48,290 bases of DNA, taken from IMG/VR virus record IMGVR_UViG_3300046517_000579, positions 1-48,290 of that record, one strand, 5' to 3'. The stretch's first letter is position 1; the number at the start of each line of letters is the position of its first letter. Below are positions 35,010-42,381 of the stretch, one piece after another. The notes under the pieces were generated by a model. It was not told where the DNA came from, did not search any database, and worked only from the letters and a program-made list of their open reading frames with translations. The DNA is from a virus. Made by a program: the position numbers and the translations under genes.

Positions 35010-35897
35010 TTACATCAGCGACGATATGTCGAAAGCGTCTTCAGCCGGCGTTGTGCGCGCCATGCCCTGATAGAGCGGGTTGGGCGGTGGCGTCGGCAGG
35101 AACCCACCCTGCGGGCCTTGCGGGGCTCTGGGTGGTTGCCAGCCCGGTGCCAAGCCGGTCATGGCTGGCGGGGCTCCCGTGGGCGGCGGCACTAGACCAC
35201 CCATTGCAGACGGATTGATCATAGGCGGCTTGACTTGCACGCCTTTGAACACTTCGCGCGGATCGACGCCACCGCCAGAAAGGTTCTGGTCGTCGCCGAT
35301 AATCATCACAGCCTGTAGTCCAAACGATATGCCTTTCTTCGGCTGCGGTGGTGACTTGCCGTACGGATACGCGTTGATAACAAGTATTGCCCACACACCC
35401 GGATACACCTTCGACTTGTCGGTAATCTTGTTTTGCGCTGGTGACGCGTCAACGATGGGCGGCGGGAATTTCGACGTGTGATTGATATACGTCAAGCCGG
35501 GCGTGAACCCCTCAAACTTGTGCGCCTTCTGCGCACAGTCATGAAATGGGTTCTCCAAGCCTGAATAGCCGGGCGGATTGAGGTTCGGATTGTAGTAGTC
35601 GCTGAACGTCTCGCCGCACAGCCGGTAGTACTCACTGTAGTAGATCGAAAAGTCAGTGAAAGGCGTGTACAGCGCACACACGCTGTATTTTGGCGTGGCT
35701 GACGGGTTGCCTGTCGGAGCCTTGGGCTCAAAAAGGGTGTCACAAAACGCGAGACGTACCGGACCAGACGTGATCAATCTGCCTTCCTGCGGCAGCATGC
35801 TTACCGGATTGGCTGCACATGCTTCCTGTATCCACTTGTCGCCAATGACGCTATTCGTCATCCGCGTGTTACCTTGTACGAACGAAGAGCCTGCCAT
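35010..35897 (-). CDS. Single-stranded DNA-binding protein (DUF2815-like)
   Basis: A 295-aa SSB of the phage DUF2815/Enc34-type OB-fold family. Typical stretches: GPVRLAFCDTLFEPK, PKYSVCALYTP, SKVYPGVWAILVINAYPY and KKGISFGLQAVMIIGDDQNLSGG. A long Pro/Gly-rich linker (about 215-280) leads to an acidic tip (EDAFDISSLM), as in other SSBs that recruit partners through the C-terminus. It covers ssDNA in replication and recombination. A good AGAGTAGACAAC leader precedes the ATG. Confidence 0.88.
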   Translation of the reverse strand: MAGSSFVQGNTRMTNSVIGDKWIQEACAANPVSMLPQEGRLITSGPVRLAFCDTLFEPKAPTGNPSATPKYSVCALYTPFTDFSIYYSEYYRLCGETFSDYYNPNLNPPGYSGLENPFHDCAQKAHKFEGFTPGLTYINHTSKFPPPIVDASPAQNKITDKSKVYPGVWAILVINAYPYGKSPPQPKKGISFGLQAVMIIGDDQNLSGGGVDPREVFKGVQVKPPMINPSAMGGLVPPPTGAPPAMTGLAPGWQPPRAPQGPQGGFLPTPPPNPLYQGMARTTPAEDAFDISSLM

Positions 35898-35935
35898 GTT
35901 GTCTACTCTCTGGTTAATGGTTGATGTTTTCTGAG

Positions 35936-37225
35936 CTATGGTTTCTGCTTGCTAGGGTCTACGTACTCGACTTGTGCTAACATATTCACTGCTGGTCGTT
36001 TGTCGTCGTAATCGACCAAAGTAAGATTACCAGATGTATCGCGTATCATCAAGGGGGCCATTGCTTTATTTGCTTCTTCGACCAACTTTTTTGAATTCTT
36101 CTGGCCAACGCGTTCATAGATTGCGTTCTTGACTAGCGTTCTGGCGTCGGTAATCGAAATAAGTTTCGGCTGAATAAACACGTTGCCGGGGATACCAGCT
36201 ATCTGTCCTAAGCTTCCTGCAATCTCGCGTGGATCACCATTCCACTTGGAGCGCGCTTGCGCCAAAACAAGTTTTTTACCCGGTATTGCCGTGCCACCAC
36301 GGGCAAGCTGGATTGCTTGTTTGTACACGGCTTCCAGCCACTCTTCGACCATATCGCGCGCAGTCAGTATCTCAGCTATGCGCTCCACACTCAGCCCAGA
36401 TACTTCAGGTAAGCCATTCTTGACCGAGTTTATATCTTTATACGTTGGTATGATCCCTCGCATGCGATACTTCTCAGCTTCAGGGCATTGCGATATCGCG
36501 GGGCACCACCGACAATATGAACCCGGTCTGATCTCAGGCACGGGCTCACGCGTTTTCTCAATAGCAAAGTTGACTTCGCCAATGAACCTGTCCAAGCGTT
36601 CGTCATTGCACGACCACTCGCGCATCTTCCCGTCTTTATGATAGCCTCTCGGCTGCATGATCATCATGCGATACAACGTACGTCCGCTGTTGCACATATT
36701 CTGTCGTCTCAACTCTTGCCGTGAGCCAACAGCATAGAACAGCAATTGCGTGTTTTCTTCGACGTTGACCGACACACCGGAGCCATGCTTGTAGTCAGCG
36801 ATGACCATGATATCCAAGTCAGGCACATAGATAGTCACATCAGACGTACCGCCAGCGTCGTCACCGTGCGTAGTCGGGAAGCTGAACTGGCATTCAAGGT
36901 ACAGCACCATGTCAGGCGAATATGCGTCAATCAGGTCTTGTATGTGATCGAGTGCGTCTTGCACGCTCTCTAAACGGATTTCCTCTGTGTCGTGCCGGTG
37001 GTCCCACACCGGGTCTAGGTTCATTTTCGCTTCTAGCGCCGACTTGTAGTTATGTGTCAACGCGTATTCCAATAGCTCGTGCGCCTCTTCGCCATCAAGC
37101 GCATACGTTGACCCTAAGCCTTCCGGCATTCCGGCCGCACGTTGAATGCTTCCATAGCACTTCATCCACCTGTTGGACGAAGACGCGCCATATACTGAAT
37201 GCGTGCGGCCGGAATGATCGGTCAT
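35936..37225 (-). CDS. PD-(D/E)XK nuclease (DUF2800-like)
   Basis: About 429 aa. The N-terminal SSSNRWMKCYGS, a GEEAHELLEYAL helix, the GGTSDVTIYVPDLDIMVIAD strand pair then YKHG (the D...(D/E)XK core), and a late CRWCPAISQCPEAEKY cysteine cluster that may hold an iron-sulphur site place it with RecB/Cas4-like DUF2800 nucleases. It likely processes DNA ends in recombination, next to the SSB. The ATG at 37225 directly follows the upstream stop; a GTG at 37240 would overlap it. Confidence 0.85.
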   Translation of the reverse strand: MTDHSGRTHSVYGASSSNRWMKCYGSIQRAAGMPEGLGSTYALDGEEAHELLEYALTHNYKSALEAKMNLDPVWDHRHDTEEIRLESVQDALDHIQDLIDAYSPDMVLYLECQFSFPTTHGDDAGGTSDVTIYVPDLDIMVIADYKHGSGVSVNVEENTQLLFYAVGSRQELRRQNMCNSGRTLYRMMIMQPRGYHKDGKMREWSCNDERLDRFIGEVNFAIEKTREPVPEIRPGSYCRWCPAISQCPEAEKYRMRGIIPTYKDINSVKNGLPEVSGLSVERIAEILTARDMVEEWLEAVYKQAIQLARGGTAIPGKKLVLAQARSKWNGDPREIAGSLGQIAGIPGNVFIQPKLISITDARTLVKNAIYERVGQKNSKKLVEEANKAMAPLMIRDTSGNLTLVDYDDKRPAVNMLAQVEYVDPSKQKP

Positions 37226-37226
37226 G

Positions 37227-37463
37227 TTAGGCGTTCTCACTCACTTGGACGCCAATCACCATAAGCGCCGCTTTGAGCATGTCGTAGTAATACGTTTTTT
37301 CGCTTTGCGGCAGGCTGTGCCACTTGTTGCCACCGTACATCATAGGATGACGATGACCGGGATCATTGTCCTGTGATGCTTGCACGCGGAATTCGAACAC
37401 CGCTTGCGCAGCTTGGTCCAGTTGGTCGGGGTTTACCATGTTAGTTCCTAACGCGTTTGTCAT
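37227..37463 (-). CDS. Small unknown protein
   Basis: A 78-aa soluble protein with an N-terminal helix (DQLDQAAQAVFEFRVQ), a polar HRHPMMYGGNKW loop, and a C-terminal helix (KTYYYDMLKAALMVIGVQV). No known family comes to mind. It lies between the nuclease and a Pro-rich protein, in the same operon. Confidence 0.6.
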   Translation of the reverse strand: MTNALGTNMVNPDQLDQAAQAVFEFRVQASQDNDPGHRHPMMYGGNKWHSLPQSEKTYYYDMLKAALMVIGVQVSENA

Positions 37464-37466
37464 GAG

Positions 37467-37886
37467 TTAACCGGGCGGTGCCCATGCCGTATTTGCGAAC
37501 GCCTGTTCGAGCCAGATCAACTGCTCTTCGTTGGCGTCCTGCGCGCGGCTCAGTTGAAGCATGCCCAACACCTTGCGCACGCCTTCGATCTTGTGGCCCG
37601 CCTTGCTGTAAGCGTCCATGAGCCGGATCACGCTGTCAAGGCGCGGGTTTGCCGGGGCTTGGATGACCGCTGGCTGCGGCGGGGGCGGCGGGGCGGCTGG
37701 TGCCGGCATGTGACCACCCGGAAGCGGGGGCGGGGCTACTGGGGCTCGTTGCGGCGGAGCGGCCGGCGTAGGCGACGCCGCGCCGGCATAGGTCATGCCG
37801 AGATTGATCCCGGCAGCGGCGAGTGCCGCAATGGCCGTTGACGCCTCTTGGGCAGTCAAGGGTCCAATAATAAGCTGTAAACTCAT
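37467..37886 (-). CDS. Unknown protein with Pro-rich linker
   Basis: A 139-aa protein: an N-terminal Ala-rich hydrophobic part (LTAQEASTAIAALAAAGINLGM), a long Pro/Ala linker (about 35-75) and a helical C-terminus (LDSVIRLMDAYSKAGHKIEG). The ATG at 37886 has AGAGGAAC about 10 bases upstream and is preferred to a GTG at 37913. Function is unknown. Confidence 0.6.
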   Translation of the reverse strand: MSLQLIIGPLTAQEASTAIAALAAAGINLGMTYAGAASPTPAAPPQRAPVAPPPLPGGHMPAPAAPPPPPQPAVIQAPANPRLDSVIRLMDAYSKAGHKIEGVRKVLGMLQLSRAQDANEEQLIWLEQAFANTAWAPPG

Positions 37887-37949
37887 ATTCTGTATGTTCC
37901 TCTGTTTGATCACTTCACGCTTCTTTACATACTCGCATTCACGCGAGTG

Positions 37950-39320
37950 TCAAGCGTGCGCAAGCATCTTTTCTCCTTCAATATCTGCTATAGAACGCGT
38001 TTTTTGTATGACTATCTCATTTACTTTTTCGTCAAAGCTACGAGCCAGCGTTACAAATCTGATAAAACACGGTCTTGTCTGTCCAAGCCTGTGAATTCGC
38101 TTGATTGCCTGCGCGTTTCCGGCTGGCGTCCAATCGCTTTCCAACATATCGAGCCTGTTCGCTTCGAACAAATCGGTGCCAAGTCCAGCGCTCTTTATGT
38201 TTCCAAGAAAGACAGTGCATGTCGGGTCTTCTTGGAATTGCCGTACATTTCTGTCAGCCTGACTGTCCGATATGGTTCCGTTTACAAGAACGCAACGCAC
38301 ACCATACTTTGTCAAAAAGTTGTAAATGAATTGCAACGCTGCCACATGAATGCCCATGACCACGTGTTTTTGGAACCCGGTGGTTCGAAGGTCGTCTAGA
38401 AGCATGTGCGCGTAGGGTGCTGCTTTCGCCTCGCCTAATAAACGCCTTAACGTCATAATGTGTTGCGCTTCGATGAAACTCAGTCCACCTGTCTGCACAG
38501 CCCTGACAATAGCGTCGCTCAGCGTTGGGTATTGCTTCAGCAAATCCACTATGGGCTTCGTGTCGCCATCCACGATGATTGGGTCCAGCCTGATTGCTGG
38601 CAACTGAAAGCCCACGTCTTTCAACGTGCGTCTGATCCTGTTGTCGTCAATCATTCCCATCAAATCGGCGGATGCTTCTGGCCGCATCGTCTGCCGTGAG
38701 CCCCACGTACTCACGTCGCTATAAAAGTACTTCTTTATGAACTCTGGCTGCGGCAGGGTGGTTGCCCGGCACAGTCTCAAGAACGTGAATATGTCTAGTG
38801 GGTCATTCGCCATCGGAGTACCGCTAACATGCCAAACATGCTCAGCCCAATTAACCAGACCACCACTACCGTCATAATGGCCACCGAGTATCTTTTGCGT
38901 GCGCGCAGCCTCGCTGTTTTTAACATAGTGCGCCTCGTCCATTGCCACGAAGTCGATAGGCTCGCCACTCATGTATATGGAATGAGCCCATTTTGTTGCT
39001 TGCTCATAACTCGTTACGAGTATATGATAGCGTCCTTTTTGCCATGCAATGAAATCATGTATTTCACGACCTTCTGTGATCTTGTAACCTCTGGTCGCCC
39101 ATTTATGAAACTGCGCGACTGTGTTCCTGCGTAGTTTTGCAGGCACAATCATGATCCCGCGCTGCGCTTTGATACGATCAGCAGCGCGGATCACTTGCGC
39201 TGTCTTGCCCAGCCCCATTTCATCGTGGAGCCCAGCACGTTCACGTGACGCCAGAAAATTCACACCGTCTTGCTGGTATGGATATATGGCTAGAAATCTA
39301 GTTGGCTTAACGGTTGTCAT
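37950..39320 (-). CDS. SNF2-like DEAH helicase/ATPase
   Basis: About 456 aa. A superfamily-2 helicase with a YPYQQDGVNFL Q-motif-like start, motif I DEMGLGKT (residues 33-40), motif II DEAH (about 128-131), motif III SGTPMAN, and C-terminal motifs including ATPase motif VI in AIKRIHRLGQTR. This is the phage SNF2/Swi2-type layout. It may remodel replication forks or strip proteins from DNA. The ATG at 39320 overlaps the stop of the short ORF upstream. Confidence 0.9.
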   Translation of the reverse strand: MTTVKPTRFLAIYPYQQDGVNFLASRERAGLHDEMGLGKTAQVIRAADRIKAQRGIMIVPAKLRRNTVAQFHKWATRGYKITEGREIHDFIAWQKGRYHILVTSYEQATKWAHSIYMSGEPIDFVAMDEAHYVKNSEAARTQKILGGHYDGSGGLVNWAEHVWHVSGTPMANDPLDIFTFLRLCRATTLPQPEFIKKYFYSDVSTWGSRQTMRPEASADLMGMIDDNRIRRTLKDVGFQLPAIRLDPIIVDGDTKPIVDLLKQYPTLSDAIVRAVQTGGLSFIEAQHIMTLRRLLGEAKAAPYAHMLLDDLRTTGFQKHVVMGIHVAALQFIYNFLTKYGVRCVLVNGTISDSQADRNVRQFQEDPTCTVFLGNIKSAGLGTDLFEANRLDMLESDWTPAGNAQAIKRIHRLGQTRPCFIRFVTLARSFDEKVNEIVIQKTRSIADIEGEKMLAHA

Positions 39321-39483
39321 TTTCAATCACTGCAATACGAACCGCCAGCAACAAGCCATTCTCAGCACATGTTATAAGCCAGTCGGCAAGCCCTGACGCA
39401 GCCTCGCCTAACGTTTCAAACCTCTTAGCCGACTGCAACCACCTGCCATCAGTCCATAGCGTTTCAAACGTGTATGTCCTCAT
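39307..39483 (-). CDS. Small protein, paralogue of 45859-46044 product
   Basis: A 58-aa protein (MRTYTFETLWTDGRWLQSAK...) with AGGAGACAAGC before its ATG. It shares W-x-D, a W-x-x-SAKR motif, EAA, ADW and TC-x-ENG with the 61-aa product at 45859-46044, so the two are paralogues. Ends overlap the resolvase and helicase genes by a few bases. Function is unknown. Confidence 0.7.
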   Translation of the reverse strand: MRTYTFETLWTDGRWLQSAKRFETLGEAASGLADWLITCAENGLLLAVRIAVIENDNR

Positions 39484-39992
39484 GGCTTGTCTCCTACTAA
39501 GAACGTTTCACCGTAGTACGCTAGCATAGCTGCTTCAGCCCGGTCAAGCTGTCTACCACCGCGTGGTCCACGCCATTTGTCTCTATGCGTAGGCAACAAG
39601 TCATCTGCGCGTTTGACTATTGCTTCGTCGTTGTCGGCTGCGCTCTTGCCGGGCACTCTCAGTAGCTTCTTCCACGTCTGTGGAGGTATCTCTTCCACAG
39701 GCAAATGCACAGATATACAAGCCATGCGCACCAGACCAAAGCATAAGCCCATAACAAACATCCCCCTGTCACCGGGGCGCTCCCATAGCTGTTCGATGAC
39801 AACACGATCAGCGCCTTTGAGTTTCGCTAGCTCGAAATACGTTAGCAGCGCAACGTCGTCTATTCGATTGCGTTTCGTCTTGTTGACCGTGATCCTGTAC
39901 GTTGGCATGTCTTCAATGTGAAGGATGCCGTTGCGGTGGTCGTAGTACGCCATGGCACCACCAATGCCAACGTCAACGCCTACGGTGGTCAA
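39480..39992 (-). CDS. RuvC-like Holliday junction resolvase
   Basis: A 170-aa RNase H-fold nuclease. Asp7 in GVDVGIGGAM, Glu67 in VVIEQLWE, and the DRAEAAMLAYYG C-terminal helix (Asp150, Glu153) fit the catalytic acids of RuvC-type resolvases. It cuts branched DNA before packaging. A TTG start overlaps the previous stop (TTGA); no better in-frame start is near. Confidence 0.85.
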   Translation of the reverse strand: MTTVGVDVGIGGAMAYYDHRNGILHIEDMPTYRITVNKTKRNRIDDVALLTYFELAKLKGADRVVIEQLWERPGDRGMFVMGLCFGLVRMACISVHLPVEEIPPQTWKKLLRVPGKSAADNDEAIVKRADDLLPTHRDKWRGPRGGRQLDRAEAAMLAYYGETFLVGDKP

Positions 39993-40270
39993 TGCCGCCC
40001 ACGCGATCTATACACCCATTTCCACGCCACCAGCGCTTCTTGCACACCTTTGATCAAAAGCGCTCTTTGCGCTTCTTCGTATGTTGGCCGGCGCAGATCA
40101 CGTGCGCCAAACCACAAGCTCATTTGTCCACAGTCAATGCATATGAACACGTCGCCGGGCGTTGGGCTGACTTTCGTACCTACGCCAGATGTTGCGTCAT
40201 GCGTCGCCTTGCACCATGGGCAGTGAACGGGTTTTTTCAGTTCCACTTCGTGTAGCTTTATTCCATCCAT
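39989..40270 (-). CDS. Zinc-ribbon protein
   Basis: About 93 aa. Two CxxC pairs (CPWC and CIDC) in a zinc-ribbon layout are followed by a helical Arg-rich tail. The ATG at 40270, with AGAGGGG upstream, overlaps the last codons of another zinc-ribbon ORF (40258-40461); a longer reading from 40486 would run antisense-like through that gene and is not favoured. Confidence 0.65.
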   Translation of the reverse strand: MDGIKLHEVELKKPVHCPWCKATHDATSGVGTKVSPTPGDVFICIDCGQMSLWFGARDLRRPTYEEAQRALLIKGVQEALVAWKWVYRSRGRH

Positions 40271-40461
40271 AGTAAACACCCCTCTGTCGTGCATTTGCCG
40301 CGCGTATGCTGCTTCTTCGTACCTGTAATTGACCAGTGTACTACGCCTCTCGCAGCACAGCGTGTGCATTGAAACTCTCCCGACAGAAGTCCAGTCTGTT
40401 GGGAGATTTTCTTTGCTTTCACGAGTGCTGCCAACACGTCGTTTATAAACTTCTCGTCCAC
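40258..40461 (-). CDS. Zinc-ribbon protein
   Basis: A 67-aa protein: an N-terminal helix (INDVLAALVKAKK) and a CTRC ... C-TTEGC zinc-ribbon with an intervening β hairpin (GVVHWSITGTKK). It starts at a GTG immediately after the HAD gene stop and overlaps the next gene by 13 bases. Possibly a DNA- or RNA-binding regulator. Confidence 0.65.
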   Translation of the reverse strand: MDEKFINDVLAALVKAKKISQQTGLLSGEFQCTRCAARGVVHWSITGTKKQHTRGKCTTEGCLLWME

Positions 40462-40863
40462 TTATTTCTTGCCCAGTTGTTGCCACGTCCTGAACGACTT
40501 AATCTGATCCATCGAAGGAAAAGTACCCGTAAACGTGATTGCCCGGTCATCAAGCGTCACAAACGCAGGTGGTTTCACCGTTGGCCAATCAATAGCCGAC
40601 AGCCATGCCAAGTCTTCCTTGTCGCTCTTACGCTGTTCCACTGCCCAGTAGCCAAGCCATTCCTGCATTGCCGCCTTACCGCGCGGGTCGTGTGAACGCG
40701 TTGACACGATACACACATGAAAGTGCTTCACGGCTTCGCGCAGCCATGCGATAGCTCCCGGCACTGGCGGGTCCGTAACGGCGTCCACGAATGTCCAGCC
40801 ACTTGAATAGCTGTGCAGCACGCCGTCAAAATCAACTACCAGTGTCTTCTTTTGGTCGCCCAT
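40462..40863 (-). CDS. HAD-family phosphatase
   Basis: A 133-aa HAD-fold hydrolase. Motif I VVDFDGVLHSY (Asp nucleophile about residue 11) starts the protein, motif II is IVSTRSHDPRG, and a late FVTLDDRAI gives the metal acids. Short HAD proteins with such a start in phages are nucleotide or polynucleotide 5'/3'-phosphatases. The substrate is not known here. Confidence 0.82.
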   Translation of the reverse strand: MGDQKKTLVVDFDGVLHSYSSGWTFVDAVTDPPVPGAIAWLREAVKHFHVCIVSTRSHDPRGKAAMQEWLGYWAVEQRKSDKEDLAWLSAIDWPTVKPPAFVTLDDRAITFTGTFPSMDQIKSFRTWQQLGKK

Positions 40864-41152
40864 GTACTACCTCATATGCTTCTGGTCCATAAAGATGCTC
40901 AGCCAGCACCACGACAAGATGCCATGGTTCAGTTGGCTCGTCGCGCCCACATCGCGACGACACCACGTCAACGCGTTTGATCTTGTACTTGGTCAACGCA
41001 GCTTCCATGGCTGCGTATACACCATCTTGTATGTTCGCTGGCCAATCGCCTAGCTCGCCGGGCAGATAACTAGTTACGTCTACAACGCACTCGAATATAC
41101 GCGTTTTACGTAGACGAATTGTTATACCGGGCGCATCTGATCCGGTCGCCAT
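40832..41152 (-). CDS. Unknown small protein
   Basis: A 106-aa protein with a β-strand-rich N-terminus (ITIRLRKTRIFECVVDVTSY), an amphipathic helix (DGVYAAMEAALTKY) and a strand (WHLVVVLAEHLY). No recognised domain. Overlaps the HAD gene by 32 bases and the upstream gene by 31. Confidence 0.6.
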   Translation of the reverse strand: MATGSDAPGITIRLRKTRIFECVVDVTSYLPGELGDWPANIQDGVYAAMEAALTKYKIKRVDVVSSRCGRDEPTEPWHLVVVLAEHLYGPEAYEVVHGRPKEDTGS

Positions 41153-41484
41153 GCCTTACCCTCTGTATCAATACCAAACGCCTTGGCTACCGTCTGTGGC
41201 TGGCCAAAGTAGCCCCGTAGCATTCCATAGACAGTCTGCGGCGCTTTGAATGCCACGACAGCCCATGGGGTGGTCGCCGGCAGTTGCGTGATGACCGTAT
41301 GCGCGTCAGCTTCCGTGATCACCACCCGTATGCCCTTGGTTGGGTCAGGCATGTTGACTTGTATGCTCACGCCATAGTGCCGCGCTGCGTCCATGGCGCG
41401 TCCAACGCTGTCTGACAGCAGCACGACCACGTTATCAGCATCACGCACGAGATACGTTGTTGGATCATCCATCAGCACTACCAT
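41122..41484 (-). CDS. Unknown small protein
   Basis: A 120-aa protein of alternating strands and helices (NVVVLLSDSVGRAMDAARHYG, IRVVITEADAHTVITQL). I see no catalytic motif. Start ATG at 41484. It is linked to neighbours in the same operon by a 31-base overlap. Confidence 0.6.
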   Translation of the reverse strand: MVVLMDDPTTYLVRDADNVVVLLSDSVGRAMDAARHYGVSIQVNMPDPTKGIRVVITEADAHTVITQLPATTPWAVVAFKAPQTVYGMLRGYFGQPQTVAKAFGIDTEGKAWRPDQMRPV

Positions 41485-41493
41485 CTCGTTCCC

Positions 41494-41877
41494 CTATGTT
41501 GACGGAAAAACGCTCACAGTAGACGTTATCAGCGGACTGTACGCGATAATGAAATCGCCCTTCGTGATCAGCACCCAGCCCATTGACGTTTCAAGGTTCT
41601 CGACTTGGTTCATGGTCACAGCCGGCAGCGACGCAAAGTTAATCGTTACCTTCTTGCCGCCCAAGCCAAGCGCAGCGTCACCGGGATACGCAACACCACC
41701 GGGGCATACGATCACTTTCTGTATGCCGGGAAACATATACGTCCAGCCCTGTCGTGTGTCTGTTGCGTCTGTCAGCCCGAACACCCAGCTATCCGTGAAG
41801 CCCACGTAGTCGTATGACGCACTAATTATCGTCGCTGGCGTAGTCAGATTAAGTATGGTCAAATCTTTAACAGCCAT
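41494..41877 (-). CDS. Unknown β-rich protein
   Basis: A 127-aa protein, strand-rich throughout and with few charges (YDYVGFTDSWVFGLTD, GWTYMFPGIQKVIVCPGG, KVTINFASLPAVTMNQVENLE). No recognised family. Begins in an ATGA overlap with the preceding gene. Confidence 0.6.
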   Translation of the reverse strand: MAVKDLTILNLTTPATIISASYDYVGFTDSWVFGLTDATDTRQGWTYMFPGIQKVIVCPGGVAYPGDAALGLGGKKVTINFASLPAVTMNQVENLETSMGWVLITKGDFIIAYSPLITSTVSVFPST

Positions 41878-42251
41878 CAGCGCTCTCCCAAAACGCGTTT
41901 TGTCTGCGCATCGTGTTCACGTACGTCTAGCCTTGCCTTGCGGTCTAGTTCGTCTTTGATTGCGAGGCACCCTGCAATCTGTGAATTAACGTAGTCCAAG
42001 AGCGCTTCCCAAAACGGGTCAGTCACAAAGCTTGACGAACCAGATCGTGGTCCATGCCGGTCAACCACGTCGGCTAAAGGCACACCTAACGCGTTTGCCA
42101 GTTGACGCGGGGATAGTCCCAGCGCCAACTGAATACGCGTCATGAAATCATTCTCGGATTGAGGGTCTTGTCCGAACATAGGTCTTTGAACGACTTGATT
42201 TCGGCCAGCCTTGTTGACCAAACCCCGTCTTGCGCGGCCCAGATCGCTCAT
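41877..42251 (-). CDS. HTH-like protein, unknown
   Basis: About 124 aa. A basic start (MSDLGRARRGLVNKAGRN) is followed by a helix-turn-helix-like run (MTRIQLALGLSPRQLANALGV split over two helices) and a helical C-terminus (DELDRKARLDVREHDAQTKR). The HTH suggests a DNA-binding role. The ATG at 42251 lies 104 bases inside the upstream gene (42148-42381) in another frame, so the real start may be later (for example near 42143). Confidence 0.55.
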   Translation of the reverse strand: MSDLGRARRGLVNKAGRNQVVQRPMFGQDPQSENDFMTRIQLALGLSPRQLANALGVPLADVVDRHGPRSGSSSFVTDPFWEALLDYVNSQIAGCLAIKDELDRKARLDVREHDAQTKRVLGER

Positions 42252-42381
42252 TGACTTGGAGTACTTCCGTTTCCGTGTTGCACATCGGTGGTTCATCAGT
42301 AGTCTGCCACTGTCTGTGGCAGACCGTACAAAGGATCATGTCGCCGCGTTGTATTACATGCGGGTGTTCAGGAGTGTTCAC
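42148..42381 (-). CDS. Small CxxC protein
   Basis: A 77-aa ORF starting at a GTG overlapping the previous stop (GTGA). The N-terminal half has a CTVCHRQW motif and one further Cys, like a short zinc-binding knuckle. The C-terminal half is basic and low in structure and overlaps the start of the next gene by about 100 bases, so the true end may differ if there is a frameshift. Confidence 0.5.
   Translation of the reverse strand: MNTPEHPHVIQRGDMILCTVCHRQWQTTDEPPMCNTETEVLQVNERSGPRKTGFGQQGWPKSSRSKTYVRTRPSIRE

Noticed and set aside
40271-40486. N-terminal extension of the 39989 zinc-ribbon gene
   Set aside because: It would lie over the coupled zinc-ribbon gene at 40258-40461 in another frame. 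The internal ATG at 40270 with a good ribosome-binding site is better.
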